Assembly: GCA_024196135.1 (NCBI GenBank)
Contig: JAMQCK010000601.1
Coordinates: forward strand, 1-19,402
Direction: 5' to 3'
DNA from: Pleurotus ostreatus/Saccharomyces cerevisiae fusant
Lineage: Eukaryota > Opisthokonta
DNA: 19,402 nt
The notes beneath the pieces were generated by a model. That model was not told the origin of the DNA. It searched no databases and saw nothing but the letters and a program-made list of their open reading frames with translations. This document shows, one piece after another, positions 1-8,495 of the stretch. Positions within the stretch are counted from its first letter, which is position 1. Every line of letters starts with the position of its first letter. Both the position numbers and the translations under genes were made by a program.

Positions 1-428
1 ATCAGAGGCACGTCAAAAGCGGTGCCCAATCGCGTTCCCCTCGGCGCCTTTTTCTTCAAAACCGTAAACCCATCAACGTACGCGCGCTCCATCACCCCTT
101 CTTGGAACGGCGCCATCTTCGCGCGATACCGGCTTTCGAAGTGCGCATTCCGCTTCTTATTGCCGAAGCGCTTTGGGTGCGCCCACTGTGCCGCGCGCTG
201 GATGCCAGATATGACGGTCTCCATAGCTGACCATTGGAGTCGAGGGGAAGACGCGTTCTCAGCGCCCCAGTTCCGGAGTGCCGTCCAGCCGTGTTTGTCG
301 AGTTTGCCTTGCTTTCTCAGCCTGACCTCGATGGTGCGCATCTGCGCTTTGCCGATAGTCTTGAAGCCAACGCCTTCCAGGTAGCACTTCCGGAACTCTT
401 CCATGCAATACTGGATGCGATCGGCCAT
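1..428 (-). CDS. Unrecognised protein, 5' part of a gene cut by the window edge
   Basis: Reading the minus strand from an ATG at 428-426, the frame stays open with no stop to position 3, about 142 codons, and continues beyond the window. An in-frame stop (TAG at 467-465) lies upstream, so 428 is the first available start. The translation begins MADRIQYCMEEF and contains many Lys, Arg, Trp and aromatic residues with a basic segment HPKRFGNKKRNAHF. I see no signal peptide or membrane segment. I do not recognise the family. A plausible 5'-UTR intron (493-442, GTACGC donor, CACAG acceptor, 52 nt) lies just upstream. Seen: the open frame and splice-like sites. Inferred: that it is a real gene. Plus-strand frames over the same bases look like shadows. 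Confidence 0.55.
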   Translation of the reverse strand, partial: MADRIQYCMEEFRKCYLEGVGFKTIGKAQMRTIEVRLRKQGKLDKHGWTALRNWGAENASSPRLQWSAMETVISGIQRAAQWAHPKRFGNKKRNAHFESRYRAKMAPFQEGVMERAYVDGFTVLKKKAPRGTRLGTAFDVPL

Positions 429-612
429 TGCGAATAGCGAGCTGTGAAGACGGTCAGGCTCGTACTAGATAGACCCGTCAGGCGGATGCGTACCTGAAGC
501 AACAAATACGGACGAGGTCACAGAGTTACAAGGAACAAACTGTCGAGGTGAAGGGAGGGAAGAGCAAAGCGCGTTAACGACCATGCGGCTCCTCTTAAAG
601 GCAATCAATCCC

Positions 613-640
613 CATGTGGCTCTCACATGTGCCTCACGTG
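613..640. promoter_or_regulatory. Cluster of three E-box motifs
   Basis: CATGTG (613-618), the palindrome CACATGTG (624-631) and TCACGTGA (634-641, core CACGTG 635-640) sit within about 28 bp. The motif starts are 11 bp apart, roughly one helical turn. The cluster lies 185-215 bp upstream of the minus-strand start at 428. CANNTG and CACGTG sites are the known targets of bHLH factors. Binding here is inference. Confidence 0.35.
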
Positions 641-1294
641 ACCGCCTCGAGGCCAGCATTGTCCCATTGTGTCCGCGCCGCCATGCGTGCGTGAATCGCA
701 TGGCCAGCTATCTCAGGAGCGTCTTATACACGCTGTGGCGGCCCGCTACTCAACTGATCAGTCCTAACTCTCAAGTGGCCACCGGATCAGACTTGCCTTC
801 CATGCTGCGAGTAATTGCGCCGCCGTGCTCTTCAACATTAGGTCCTTCTCTTGTTCAACAAATGGCTCCGATGTCCAATAGACCCTGCGAGCCTTTCTCA
901 GCAGCGACGCCTGCCGCTCGCGATAATAAGCCACCTAATCGGTCAAATCGGGCATGAGGCTTGTGCAAGCCGCATTGTGTTCACTGTTCTTGCGCAAAGA
1001 CTTCTTTAAGGCGAGGCTTCACCTAAAATTCATCTTTTATATGTCTCACAGAAGCGCAACGACTTAGCTGCTCTTACGCGGCTTGAAGCGCAGGTCACAC
1101 TTCGGCCACAATGTCGGATACGATGAATTCCCGTCGCATTCGAGGCGACCAACTTCGACAGCTTAGTCTATGTGGATATAGTGAGTAGCGGATAGGAAAG
1201 AGAAATAGCTGAGCACTGACATATCTATAGGGCTTAACGCGGAAAATGTGAATATACAATCGCCAAATCCGACCACTGGGGCCAGGCAAGGGCC

Positions 1295-2040
1295 CTATGC
1301 TTGTCCTTGTTTGATGGGATCGACTGCTGTTCGCGAATCCTCCGAGGCGTCAATGCACGCGCAGTTCAGAAGCATCTCGGCAAAGTAGAAGCCACCAAAG
1401 CGAAGGTGGTCTGGCCAATATGCCTGTTTCTCGCGAGCGGTGGGCTGGAGCTTGTAGCGGCGCAGAAACTCAATATGATTAACTGAGGACGCATCCGAGT
1501 TCAGTTGAATTGCGTGGAGTACTGTGGGTGTTGAGATTAGAGGAACGGCGTACGAGAGCCCAGATGGAACAATGTCCTGCTGAGGAGGCAAAGACGGTGC
1601 AAAGAGCCGACGTCGTACTGAACTTCCGATCGGTGACGCGACAGGACGTGCCTTCCCAGGGGACATGGCCCGTCTGCAAAATTTGTAAAGCTCTGAACCC
1701 CTACTTTCAACGAGGGTTGGATGATTGCGGATGCCAGTGATTGTTGCGCACCGACTGCAAGTCCAGGGATAGGATATTGGAATGCCTCAAGAAGTTCTGG
1801 GTATTGGAAGCAGCGCCAGACTTACCGCGGGCATTCCAGTACAGAAGATAAAGCATGGCCAATGCTCAGCAAAGACAGGATTTTCTGTGGAGGAGTACGT
1901 CTTTCCGCACGCACAATCGAGCCAGGCCTGCGATGGCAGGAAGTAAGGGGGCGGCCAATCCGGGCCGGCGATCTCGCCTTCAAGGACTGACAAATCGGGT
2001 GGCGAATGGCGTCGAGTAGATTGCAACTTGCTCTGGACCG
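1295..2040 (-). CDS. Possible spliced minus-strand ORF, no recognised product
   Basis: The minus strand is open from 1754 to a TAG at 1297-1295 (about 152 codons). It can be joined in phase to an upstream open stretch (2040-1826) by a well-formed intron at 1825-1755 (GTAAGT donor, CTTGCAG acceptor, 71 nt). The upstream stretch has no in-frame ATG, so a start is not identified. A second frame over the same DNA opens with an ATG at 2143, only 5 bp from the divergent NAR1 ATG, which leaves no room for either promoter. After the same intron that frame stops within 16 codons. I recognise no domain in any of these frames. This could be a small lineage-specific gene, a decayed gene or chance. Confidence 0.2.
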
Positions 2041-2047
2041 TCACCTC

Positions 2048-2101
2048 GAAGAGCGCTCTTCCCCTTGTTCGCCATTCCCAGCTCGCAGAAGAGAGCTCTT
2101 C
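2048..2101. promoter_or_regulatory. Paired 14-bp dyads in the NAR1 upstream region
   Basis: GAAGAGCGCTCTTC at 2048-2061 is a perfect palindrome. GAAGAGAGCTCTTC at 2088-2101 differs from it by one base. The two start exactly 40 bp apart, close to four helical turns, and the nearer one ends 47 bp before the NAR1 ATG. This arrangement fits a site for a dimeric regulator binding twice on one face of the DNA. That role is inference, and I cannot name a factor. Confidence 0.4.
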
Positions 2102-2148
2102 ATCCAACACGACGAACGGCACCGACATCGTAGCACCAAGCATACGTT

Positions 2149-4464
2149 ATGGCGTTTTCCGGCGCTCTGGTGAGTATGTCATCCTACATGCACCCATAGG
2201 TGACTGAACCTTGGCTGTTAGACTCTTACCGATCTGAACGACTTCATTACACCCTCTCAAGCATGTATCAAGCCCGTCACCGAGACGAACAAACCTGAGA
2301 AGGATGCATCGCAAGCTGCTGTCAGTCGCCCTATACCTCTCGAGCCTCGACAGCTCTGACTTATGGCATAGACAGAGATACACATAGACTCTACCGGCGC
2401 ATACTATGAGGTGTCCTCCGCAACAGAGACTACGCAGGGGCGCAAGCTTGAGCAGGCGCAAATCAATCTAAACGATTGTCTAGCATGCAGGTGCGTTTGC
2501 CTGCTTCTGATCGGAGGACGGGCGCTTATTCTCATGACAGTGGCTGCATCACATCCGCCGAAAGTGTACTGATTACACTTCAATCACACATCGAGGTGCT
2601 TGCCTTCGTCGATGCGAACCCGCCACCTGGCCAGTCTGGCCATCGCATCCCCGTCATGTCGATCGCGCCGCAAGTGCTCGCAAGCCTGTCCGCATCGGTG
2701 TCAACTGCGTCTGTATCCCCTCGCCAGATGCTACGAAGAGTCCGTCACTTCTGCCGATCTAACATGGGCTTCGAGGCTGTCTTCGACACCACGTTCGCCA
2801 GACATCTGGCGTTGAGGGAAACCGTCACTGAGTGGAAGCAGAGGAGGGACGCGGCTCGCATTGGGAAAATCGACGGTGCGTCGCACCAGAGTGTCGCTCA
2901 AGTATCTCGAAGCTGACTATGCGTGCAGGTACTGACCCTTTGCCTATGATCGCTAGCGCATGTCCGGGTTGGATATGCTACGCAGAGAAGACACACGCAG
3001 AAATGCTGCCCTACATTTCGAAGACGAAGAGTCCACAACAAATCATGGGAACGCTCGTCAAGCAATGGATAGGCGAGCGATGCGGTGCTCAGTACGTGCT
3101 TAAAGCCTTTGCTCTCCCGTGCAGGTACTCATTTCGCCCGCTTATTCAGCCCAGACGACATATATCATCTCGCCGTCATGCCTTGCTACGACAAGAAGCT
3201 CGAGGCCTCACGACAGGACTTCGTCGCCGCACACCCTCACGAGGCCGTGCGGGAGGTCGACTGCGTCATCACAGCCGGCGAGTTCGAGGGAATGCTCCGG
3301 AGTAGGGGGTGGGATCCTGCTGCTGCCGTGCCGGATGAAGACGCACCGTTTGCTGCCGAGCCGGCTTTGCTGGAGGAGGATCGCCAACTCATACAAGAGA
3401 AGCGACCGCCGCCGAAGACGTGCTCGAAGTCCTCTGCAAGCTGCTCTTGTTCGAAGAAGGCGGCCTCACCGTCAGAGGAACAGTCGAACGGAGACTCGAG
3501 TGCTGCAGAAAAGCCGGCTTCGCACGAGCATGGTCATGCCCATTCGCACGAAGGTGGTCAACACCACTCGCACGGCGACCACCACCACGATCACGACCAT
3601 CCGCCATCCGCCGTCAACCTCCCCAAATTCGAGCACCTCTTCCCCGAGCTCCTTACCCACCCCGGTACCTCCTCCGGCTCTTACCTCCACGCCATCGTTG
3701 CGCACATCATGCAGGAGAACACAAGCGGCGTACAGCTCGAGCTACGCAAAGGCCGGAACGACGACTTCGTCGAGTACATCATCCGTCGACCAGCCGAGGC
3801 GTCGACGCTCGGCGAGGTCCTGTTCAAGGGTGCGAAGTGCTATGGCTTCCGCAACCTGCAGAACCTCGTCCGCAAGGTCGGCAAACCTAGCAAGCCTGCG
3901 CGTCGCGTTGTTGGCAAGCGAGCTGTGACGAAGGCGAATCGGGACGCTGCCGCGAATGGTGACGCGCAGACCAATGGCGATGCGAATGCGGAAGGCGAGA
4001 AGCTTAGCATCCGTGAAGTCGTTGCACGGCGGCGCGCGGCAAAGAACGGCGGGGTCGCTGCTCCCGATGATGGCGAGCGCGACCGGCCCTACGACTACGT
4101 CGAGGTCATGGCCTGCCCCGGCGGCTGCGTCAACGGCGGCGGGCAGATCAAGCCCACGCGCGCGCCGCTACCCAGCGAGGCCAACGCCGGAGACGCAGGG
4201 CTCAATGGCGACGGCCAAGACGCCCGCGAAGCCCGGTGGGGCGATAAGGAGTGGACGCGGAAGGTCGAGGAGCTGTACTGGGTGGAGGCGCCGGAGGCGA
4301 GGGATGTTGCGGTGCGGGAGGGCGAGGTGGGGTTGAAGAGGGCGGACGCGATCGCGAATGAGGTGTTGGCGACGTTGGCGCCTGCGGAGATGGAGAGGAT
4401 GTTGAGGACGCAGTATCATGCTGTTGAGCAGGATCCTAATAGTGGGTTCACGGCGCAGTGGTAG
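2149..4464 (+). CDS. NAR1: NAR1-type cytosolic iron-sulfur cluster assembly factor (iron-only hydrogenase-like)
   Basis: Six exons: 2149-2169, 2222-2320, 2372-2490, 2541-2875, 2929-3091, 3150-4464, giving 683 aa. The introns are 50-58 nt with GT-AG ends. NAR1 carries two Fe-S clusters and links the early scaffold (Nbp35/Cfd1) to the late CIA targeting complex in the cytosol. All expected ligands are visible: C22 (SQAC), C76/C79/C82 (CLACSGC), C203 (ACPGW), C258 ([12 protein letters not shown]) and C568/C572 ([12 protein letters not shown]). The protein ends in Trp, as NAR1 proteins usually do. It is longer than yeast Nar1 (491 aa), mainly because of an insertion after about residue 330. The insertion holds C337, C344, C346 and a 26-residue stretch (371-396) with 13 His. 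A second Ala/Asn/Gly-rich insertion lies near 500-540. The start is supported by the conserved N-terminus [18 protein letters not shown] across intron 1. Its 3' end faces a convergent gene 106 bp away. Confidence 0.95.
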
Positions 4465-4570
4465 ATTTTTACATTGTAGAGGCCGTTGTATGTGACTATG
4501 TAGATTATCGTGTATACACTCTTTGCTCGTTCGCCTCCTTCCTCATCCAGCCATTCTTAAAGTGCATGGT
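4465..4570. other. Short convergent intergenic gap
   Basis: Only 106 bp separate the NAR1 stop (4464) from the stop of the minus-strand gene (4571). The gap is AT-richer than its flanks. It must contain both 3' ends, so the two transcripts probably overlap at their 3' UTRs. I see no gene here. Confidence 0.6.
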
Positions 4571-5953
4571 TCAGAAACCGAGCTGCGCCAGCACCATGTC
4601 CACCTCATCATGTTGTGCACCGTCGATGTGGGCGACCTCCTTGTACTTGGCAACTGTGTCGTCGTTAGGACACATGTAGAGAGGGCAAGACGAAAGGACG
4701 TACCGACAATCCCGACGCTTCTGAGCTTGGCACGCAGCAGCGCCATGAAAGCATTCCCTGAGCCCTCCTTGTGAATGTTCTCGTTGACCATCTCCGTGAT
4801 GTTCGTCAGGTCTTCGGCAACCATCTGCCAGAAAGCGATGGCCTCCTCGAGGGCGTACGCGGCTCCGCTGCTAAGAGCCATAACGCCCTGTAGGTTTGCC
4901 TGCAACAGTTCAGAACTGCTCAGTTCCATACTCAGAGGCGGAGGTTTATAACGCACCTCGATAACGTGCAGGCAGGCTATCACTGCTTGCGCGGACTCGA
5001 TGGCTCTCTGTTGGTCGTTGATGGTCCTCTTGGTGTTCTCGATGCGCTCAGCCGCATCAGCGGCCTTCTTAAGATACACAGCCGCGGTAATACCGCCACC
5101 GAGGGGTCCAACGATGGGGATGATTACCACGGCAGCAGCCAACGCCGCATTCCGTCTGTCTATTGACGTCGTTAGCTCAAGACGAGAGGACGGGGCCTTG
5201 AAATACGCACATTCCTCGTGCAATGCGATATCAGCCGCCAACACGTTGCGGCTCTCCTGAAGCTTCCCCTCTACATTGCGCAGCTCGACTCCTTCCGCGT
5301 CCCGCATGACTTGCACATCAGTGTTCCTCGCCTGCAGTGTTGAGTTGTGCGCCTGAACTTGGTCCTTGAAGCCCACGAGGGCGTCGATGGCAGTCTGCAC
5401 TCTGGAAAGAAGGCTAGACAAGGTCTCGACCTGCTCCTTCACCGGAACGATAAGTGCCGCTTTCTCTGATTCCGTAGAGGCCTTGGACAATGTGGCAATA
5501 GCTTCGAATACGGTATCTGTCGCATCGATTCAGCTCTAGTTGCCTGCGAAAACCGACGCCGATGTACCTTTGTCCGAGCCATTGGTAGCTTTCTCGGCGT
5601 AAGCCTGAATATCGATGGCAAGCTGGACGATCGTGGGGTGGATGACGTTCTTGTAGCCTTCGCTTTGTGCTTTGGCCTGACAAATATGTTAGTTTTTGCC
5701 TGCGGAGGCTGTCAAGCTGCTCACCAAGGCATGCGCTTCGGTCAGAAGCTTGACGATGCCGGACACCTTTTCGGAAACGTATGCAGGAAGGAATACGCGC
5801 GACCGATATTGATCTTCCGTCACGGGAAGTATCAAAGCGGCCAAAATATACTCGAAGAGCCGGTGGATGCTATCGTCCTGAGAGAGAGACCACGTCAGTT
5901 ATTCGGTCAAGAGACAGGAACGAGGTCTGTTTACTCACGTGCAGCAAGGGCAT
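4571..5953 (-). CDS. Helical protein resembling ClyA/HBL/Xax-type pore-forming toxins
   Basis: Seven exons on the minus strand: 5953-5939, 5877-5725, 5676-5568, 5516-5211, 5159-4957, 4899-4704, 4653-4571, giving 354 aa. The introns are 48-61 nt with GT-AG ends, and several carry a CTAAC-like branch motif. The chain is almost entirely predicted helix with long heptad-like stretches. Near its middle (about 199-224) is a hydrophobic, Ala/Val/Ile-rich hairpin turning on IVGPLGGG, followed by a charged amphipathic helix. This plan, long helices around one glycine-containing hydrophobic hairpin in about 350 residues, is that of the ClyA/HBL/XaxA-B superfamily, whose hairpin enters membranes. I see no N-terminal signal peptide, so export would have to be non-classical or the protein stays in the cell. 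A TATA-like box lies 87-94 bp upstream. The gene model is firm. The toxin-like role is inferred from architecture only, and a non-toxic membrane-remodelling coiled-coil protein is the main alternative. Confidence 0.7.
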
Positions 5954-6039
5954 TGTAATGGCGACTACTGTGCGGGACGGTGTTGTGAAGTGTGAGGAAG
6001 TAGGACTGAGACTGCACATTCCCTCGCAGTGTTTACCAC

Positions 6040-6047
6040 CTTATATA
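6040..6047 (-). promoter_or_regulatory. TATA-like box of the pore-former-like gene
   Basis: Minus strand TATATAAG at 6047-6040, 87-94 bp upstream of the ATG at 5953. This would place transcription start near 6010 and give a 5' UTR of about 60 nt. Confidence 0.5.
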
Positions 6048-8139
6048 CAGCACACGTCGGTACTGCAAGTCGGCGAGGGGCATCCTTAACCTCATGTTAC
6101 GGCAGATGTGTCTGCGCTCTCGGTCAGTCATTCAGGGCACGTCAAGCAAGATGCACCTAGCAAGCTAGACATGTCCTTTGCTTCAAAGCCAAGAGAAGGC
6201 ACGCGAGAAAGACGACGATGGTGCCTTCTACTTACCTCGATTCGACATCGTGGGTTGAGGCGATTTGATACGAGGCCATAGAGGACACTCTGCCAGTGAG
6301 TGCGTATGTCAACGCTAGACTCGGTCAAAGGTACCGTGCGATAGATTTCAGGCGTCCAGACGCAACGTATAGCCTACCTCTCTGTGAGTTTGTCGAACGG
6401 CGTGCCTAAAATCCGTCCTGCCGACGTCAGGAAAGCAATACGCAGGTAAAACAAGACCAGGGCCACGTCAAAAGACACTATGGCTACTCAAAGGGTTTGT
6501 CGGAGGAGAGCGATAGCAGAGTAGACAACAGCCCCGTCGTTTCTGGGTAGTGGGAAGAGGAGAGGTAGGCCGGTGAAATTCAGACATCATATAGAAGCCT
6601 CGACGCCAACGAGCAATGGACGGGATCACATCATGCACTTACATAGTAGAGGCACATAATCATGCTTTGTCCTTCGAGTTGTAAGAAATTGAGTGCGGTC
6701 GTCGTTTTGCAGTCAAAAACGGAATATTCAACATGAGAGCCAAGTTGAAGGCGCGGAAGCGCGTGTCCCTTATTCGGCATTCGCCGAAGATCACGCGTTG
6801 TCTACATTCCCACGGTTCAACTTCTGAGCCAGTGCGAGAGATCGGACGGCTATTTTGTCTCCCATTCAGAGGACGCATTCTACTGTGCCCAAGGCACCCC
6901 ACTATACCGCCTATTGTCCCTCTTCATGTCCGTCGATGGTCGGACTGCGCATATAACTGAACAGCTATCAGGCACTTCCTGTATACACCGGCGGGGCCTT
7001 CCTACACTATGCCCACCATCTACTTCGTGGTCAAACGATGCGCCATTCGCTCGGGACTGCGTTATGTGCGCTCTGAGCCTCCGACGCGCGGACCTACCTC
7101 ACAGATCGACCCTGGGACCTCGCTACTGCATACAGTTCACCGAAAAGCCCAAGGTTCTATCATCGCCTGACGGACCTTTATCTATCACATTTCAGACTCA
7201 GTGAAGCTGCCTTGACTTGCGCCGATCCCGCGTATCATCACGGAGCCCTAGCGCTAAAGCGATTTGTGTAATTCATCCCTCTGCTGCGCTATTCAGCTCG
7301 CTCCCTCCACTCAGTGTTTTACGAGCATAAGCGCCCAGGAAGATAGCGTCATTCCTTCCTCCTCGCCCTGCCGATCCCGGCGCAACCCACCTCTCGCTTA
7401 TCGGAAAAGCGGCTGAACTCCTACTGAATAGCACGCCAAGCGCGGCGCTGGAGCCTCGTGTTAGGGCCTCAGGGATCCCGGCGTGACCTTTCGTGACCTT
7501 GGGGAGATCAAGCACGATGCCCGATGCCCGAGCCTATCTGATGTGGCTAGCCATGCTGTTTTCATCGCAGAACCAGAGATACATCGTCTATATCGCTACT
7601 ACATGGGGCGAGACGGGAGCTGACGGGAGTACAAGGAAGCAGTGGTAGGGATCCTAGGAAGCCGGAAGCATGAACGATAACCGCATGAGCCAAATAAAAA
7701 CCTTCCTTTTCGGGACGCCGCCGCCCTGTCCATAAAGCGGAAGCAAACGCGCGTCACAGTGATTCACCATGCAAGGGCGGTGGGATCAAGGGGCACGGGG
7801 ACCTCGGGCTGCTATCACGCTGGGGCACAACGCTTGACATCCCATCACGGGCTTACCGCTTCTTCACTGTTTGCGTAGGTCGTGGCCACCCGGACCATGT
7901 CGAAGAAGATAGACCAGAGTCTAAGTGGCGATGGCGAACCAGAGTGCCGCAATGCAGAACCAGCATGCTGCAATGCAAAACATGGAATGGGATTCGATAG
8001 CTGCGCAATCTTCCTCGAAATCCAGATTGTTGGTGAATGGCGACCTGCAGGAGTATACAGGTATTGTTACTAGCGGGACGAGACGGACGATTATGTGCAA
8101 GCTCTAAGATATGTACCAGTGGCAGCGGGTCAAGTGCAG

Positions 8140-8460
8140 TCGGGACGCGAGACAGTGAGAAAAAATGAGTACAATAAGATAAAGAGGAACGCGAATGAAG
8201 GAGGAATAAAGAAGAGGGGAAACCGCAAGTCCGTGTTGAAGATAGGGTGCGCACGCGCAGGGCGAAGGTAGGAAGGGAGACGAAGAGGTGAAAGGTGACA
8301 GACAGAAGGCAAACGAAGAAGGAACAGAGGAAAAGGAAAGCATTAGTATACAGAGCTGTACAACGGGCGAGGCGTAAGTGGGCTTAAATATGCAAGGGGA
8401 AAACAAGAGAGGCGAGTGAGTGTGCTAGGGTTTGATTGATTGAGAGTGAGGATGGAATTG
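8140..8460 (-). other. Pyrimidine-rich 3' flank of the homeodomain gene
   Basis: The plus strand is dominated by A and G runs, so the sense RNA of the minus-strand gene would be C/U-rich. It starts about 35 bp after the stop at 8496, fitting a 3' UTR. No poly(A) signal is clear enough to fix the transcript end. Confidence 0.35.
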
Positions 8461-8495
8461 TCGGACGGCGAGCAGCAGAGGATTGCCAGGGGTTA

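Larger units (their letters stand above)
429..2148. other. Intergenic region between the left-edge gene and NAR1
   Basis: This 1.7-kb stretch should carry the promoter of the minus-strand gene at the left and of NAR1 at the right. Its frames are short, lack recognisable domains and mostly lack compatible splice signals. A plus-strand frame at 583-957 (124 codons) has no recognised similarity and overlaps the E-box cluster, so I do not call it. A weak minus-strand spliced candidate (1295-2040) and paired dyads (2048-2101) are listed separately. Confidence 0.6.
5954..8495. other. Gene-poor intergenic region
   Basis: About 2.5 kb separate the start of the pore-former-like gene from the stop of the homeodomain gene, both on the minus strand. 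The first 100-200 bp should be the promoter of the former. The open frames here are at most 133 codons, mutually overlapping and without recognisable domains. I found no terminal inverted repeats or transposase-like frame. From about 8140 to 8460 the plus strand is strongly purine-rich, probably the 3' UTR of the homeodomain gene. Confidence 0.5.

Noticed and set aside
583..957. 124-codon plus-strand frame in the left intergenic region
   Set aside because: It overlaps the E-box cluster of the opposite-strand gene, ends without any recognisable domain and lacks flanking splice or promoter signals.
3119..3928. 269-codon plus-strand frame overlapping NAR1
   Set aside because: It is a shifted frame inside the well-supported last exons of NAR1. 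Its Ser/Arg/Thr-rich composition comes from GC-rich codons read out of phase.
4543..4703. Unspliced C-terminal extension of the pore-former-like protein
   Set aside because: Reading through 4703-4654 gives a frame ending without conserved character. Removing this intron (GTACGT donor, CTAAC branch, ACACAG acceptor) gives a compact helical C-terminus ending at 4571.
7273..7515. 80-codon minus-strand frame in the 6-8 kb gap
   Set aside because: The composition is protein-like but there are no domain, splice or promoter signals, and the opposite strand is nearly as open. This is not enough to call a gene or a pseudogene.
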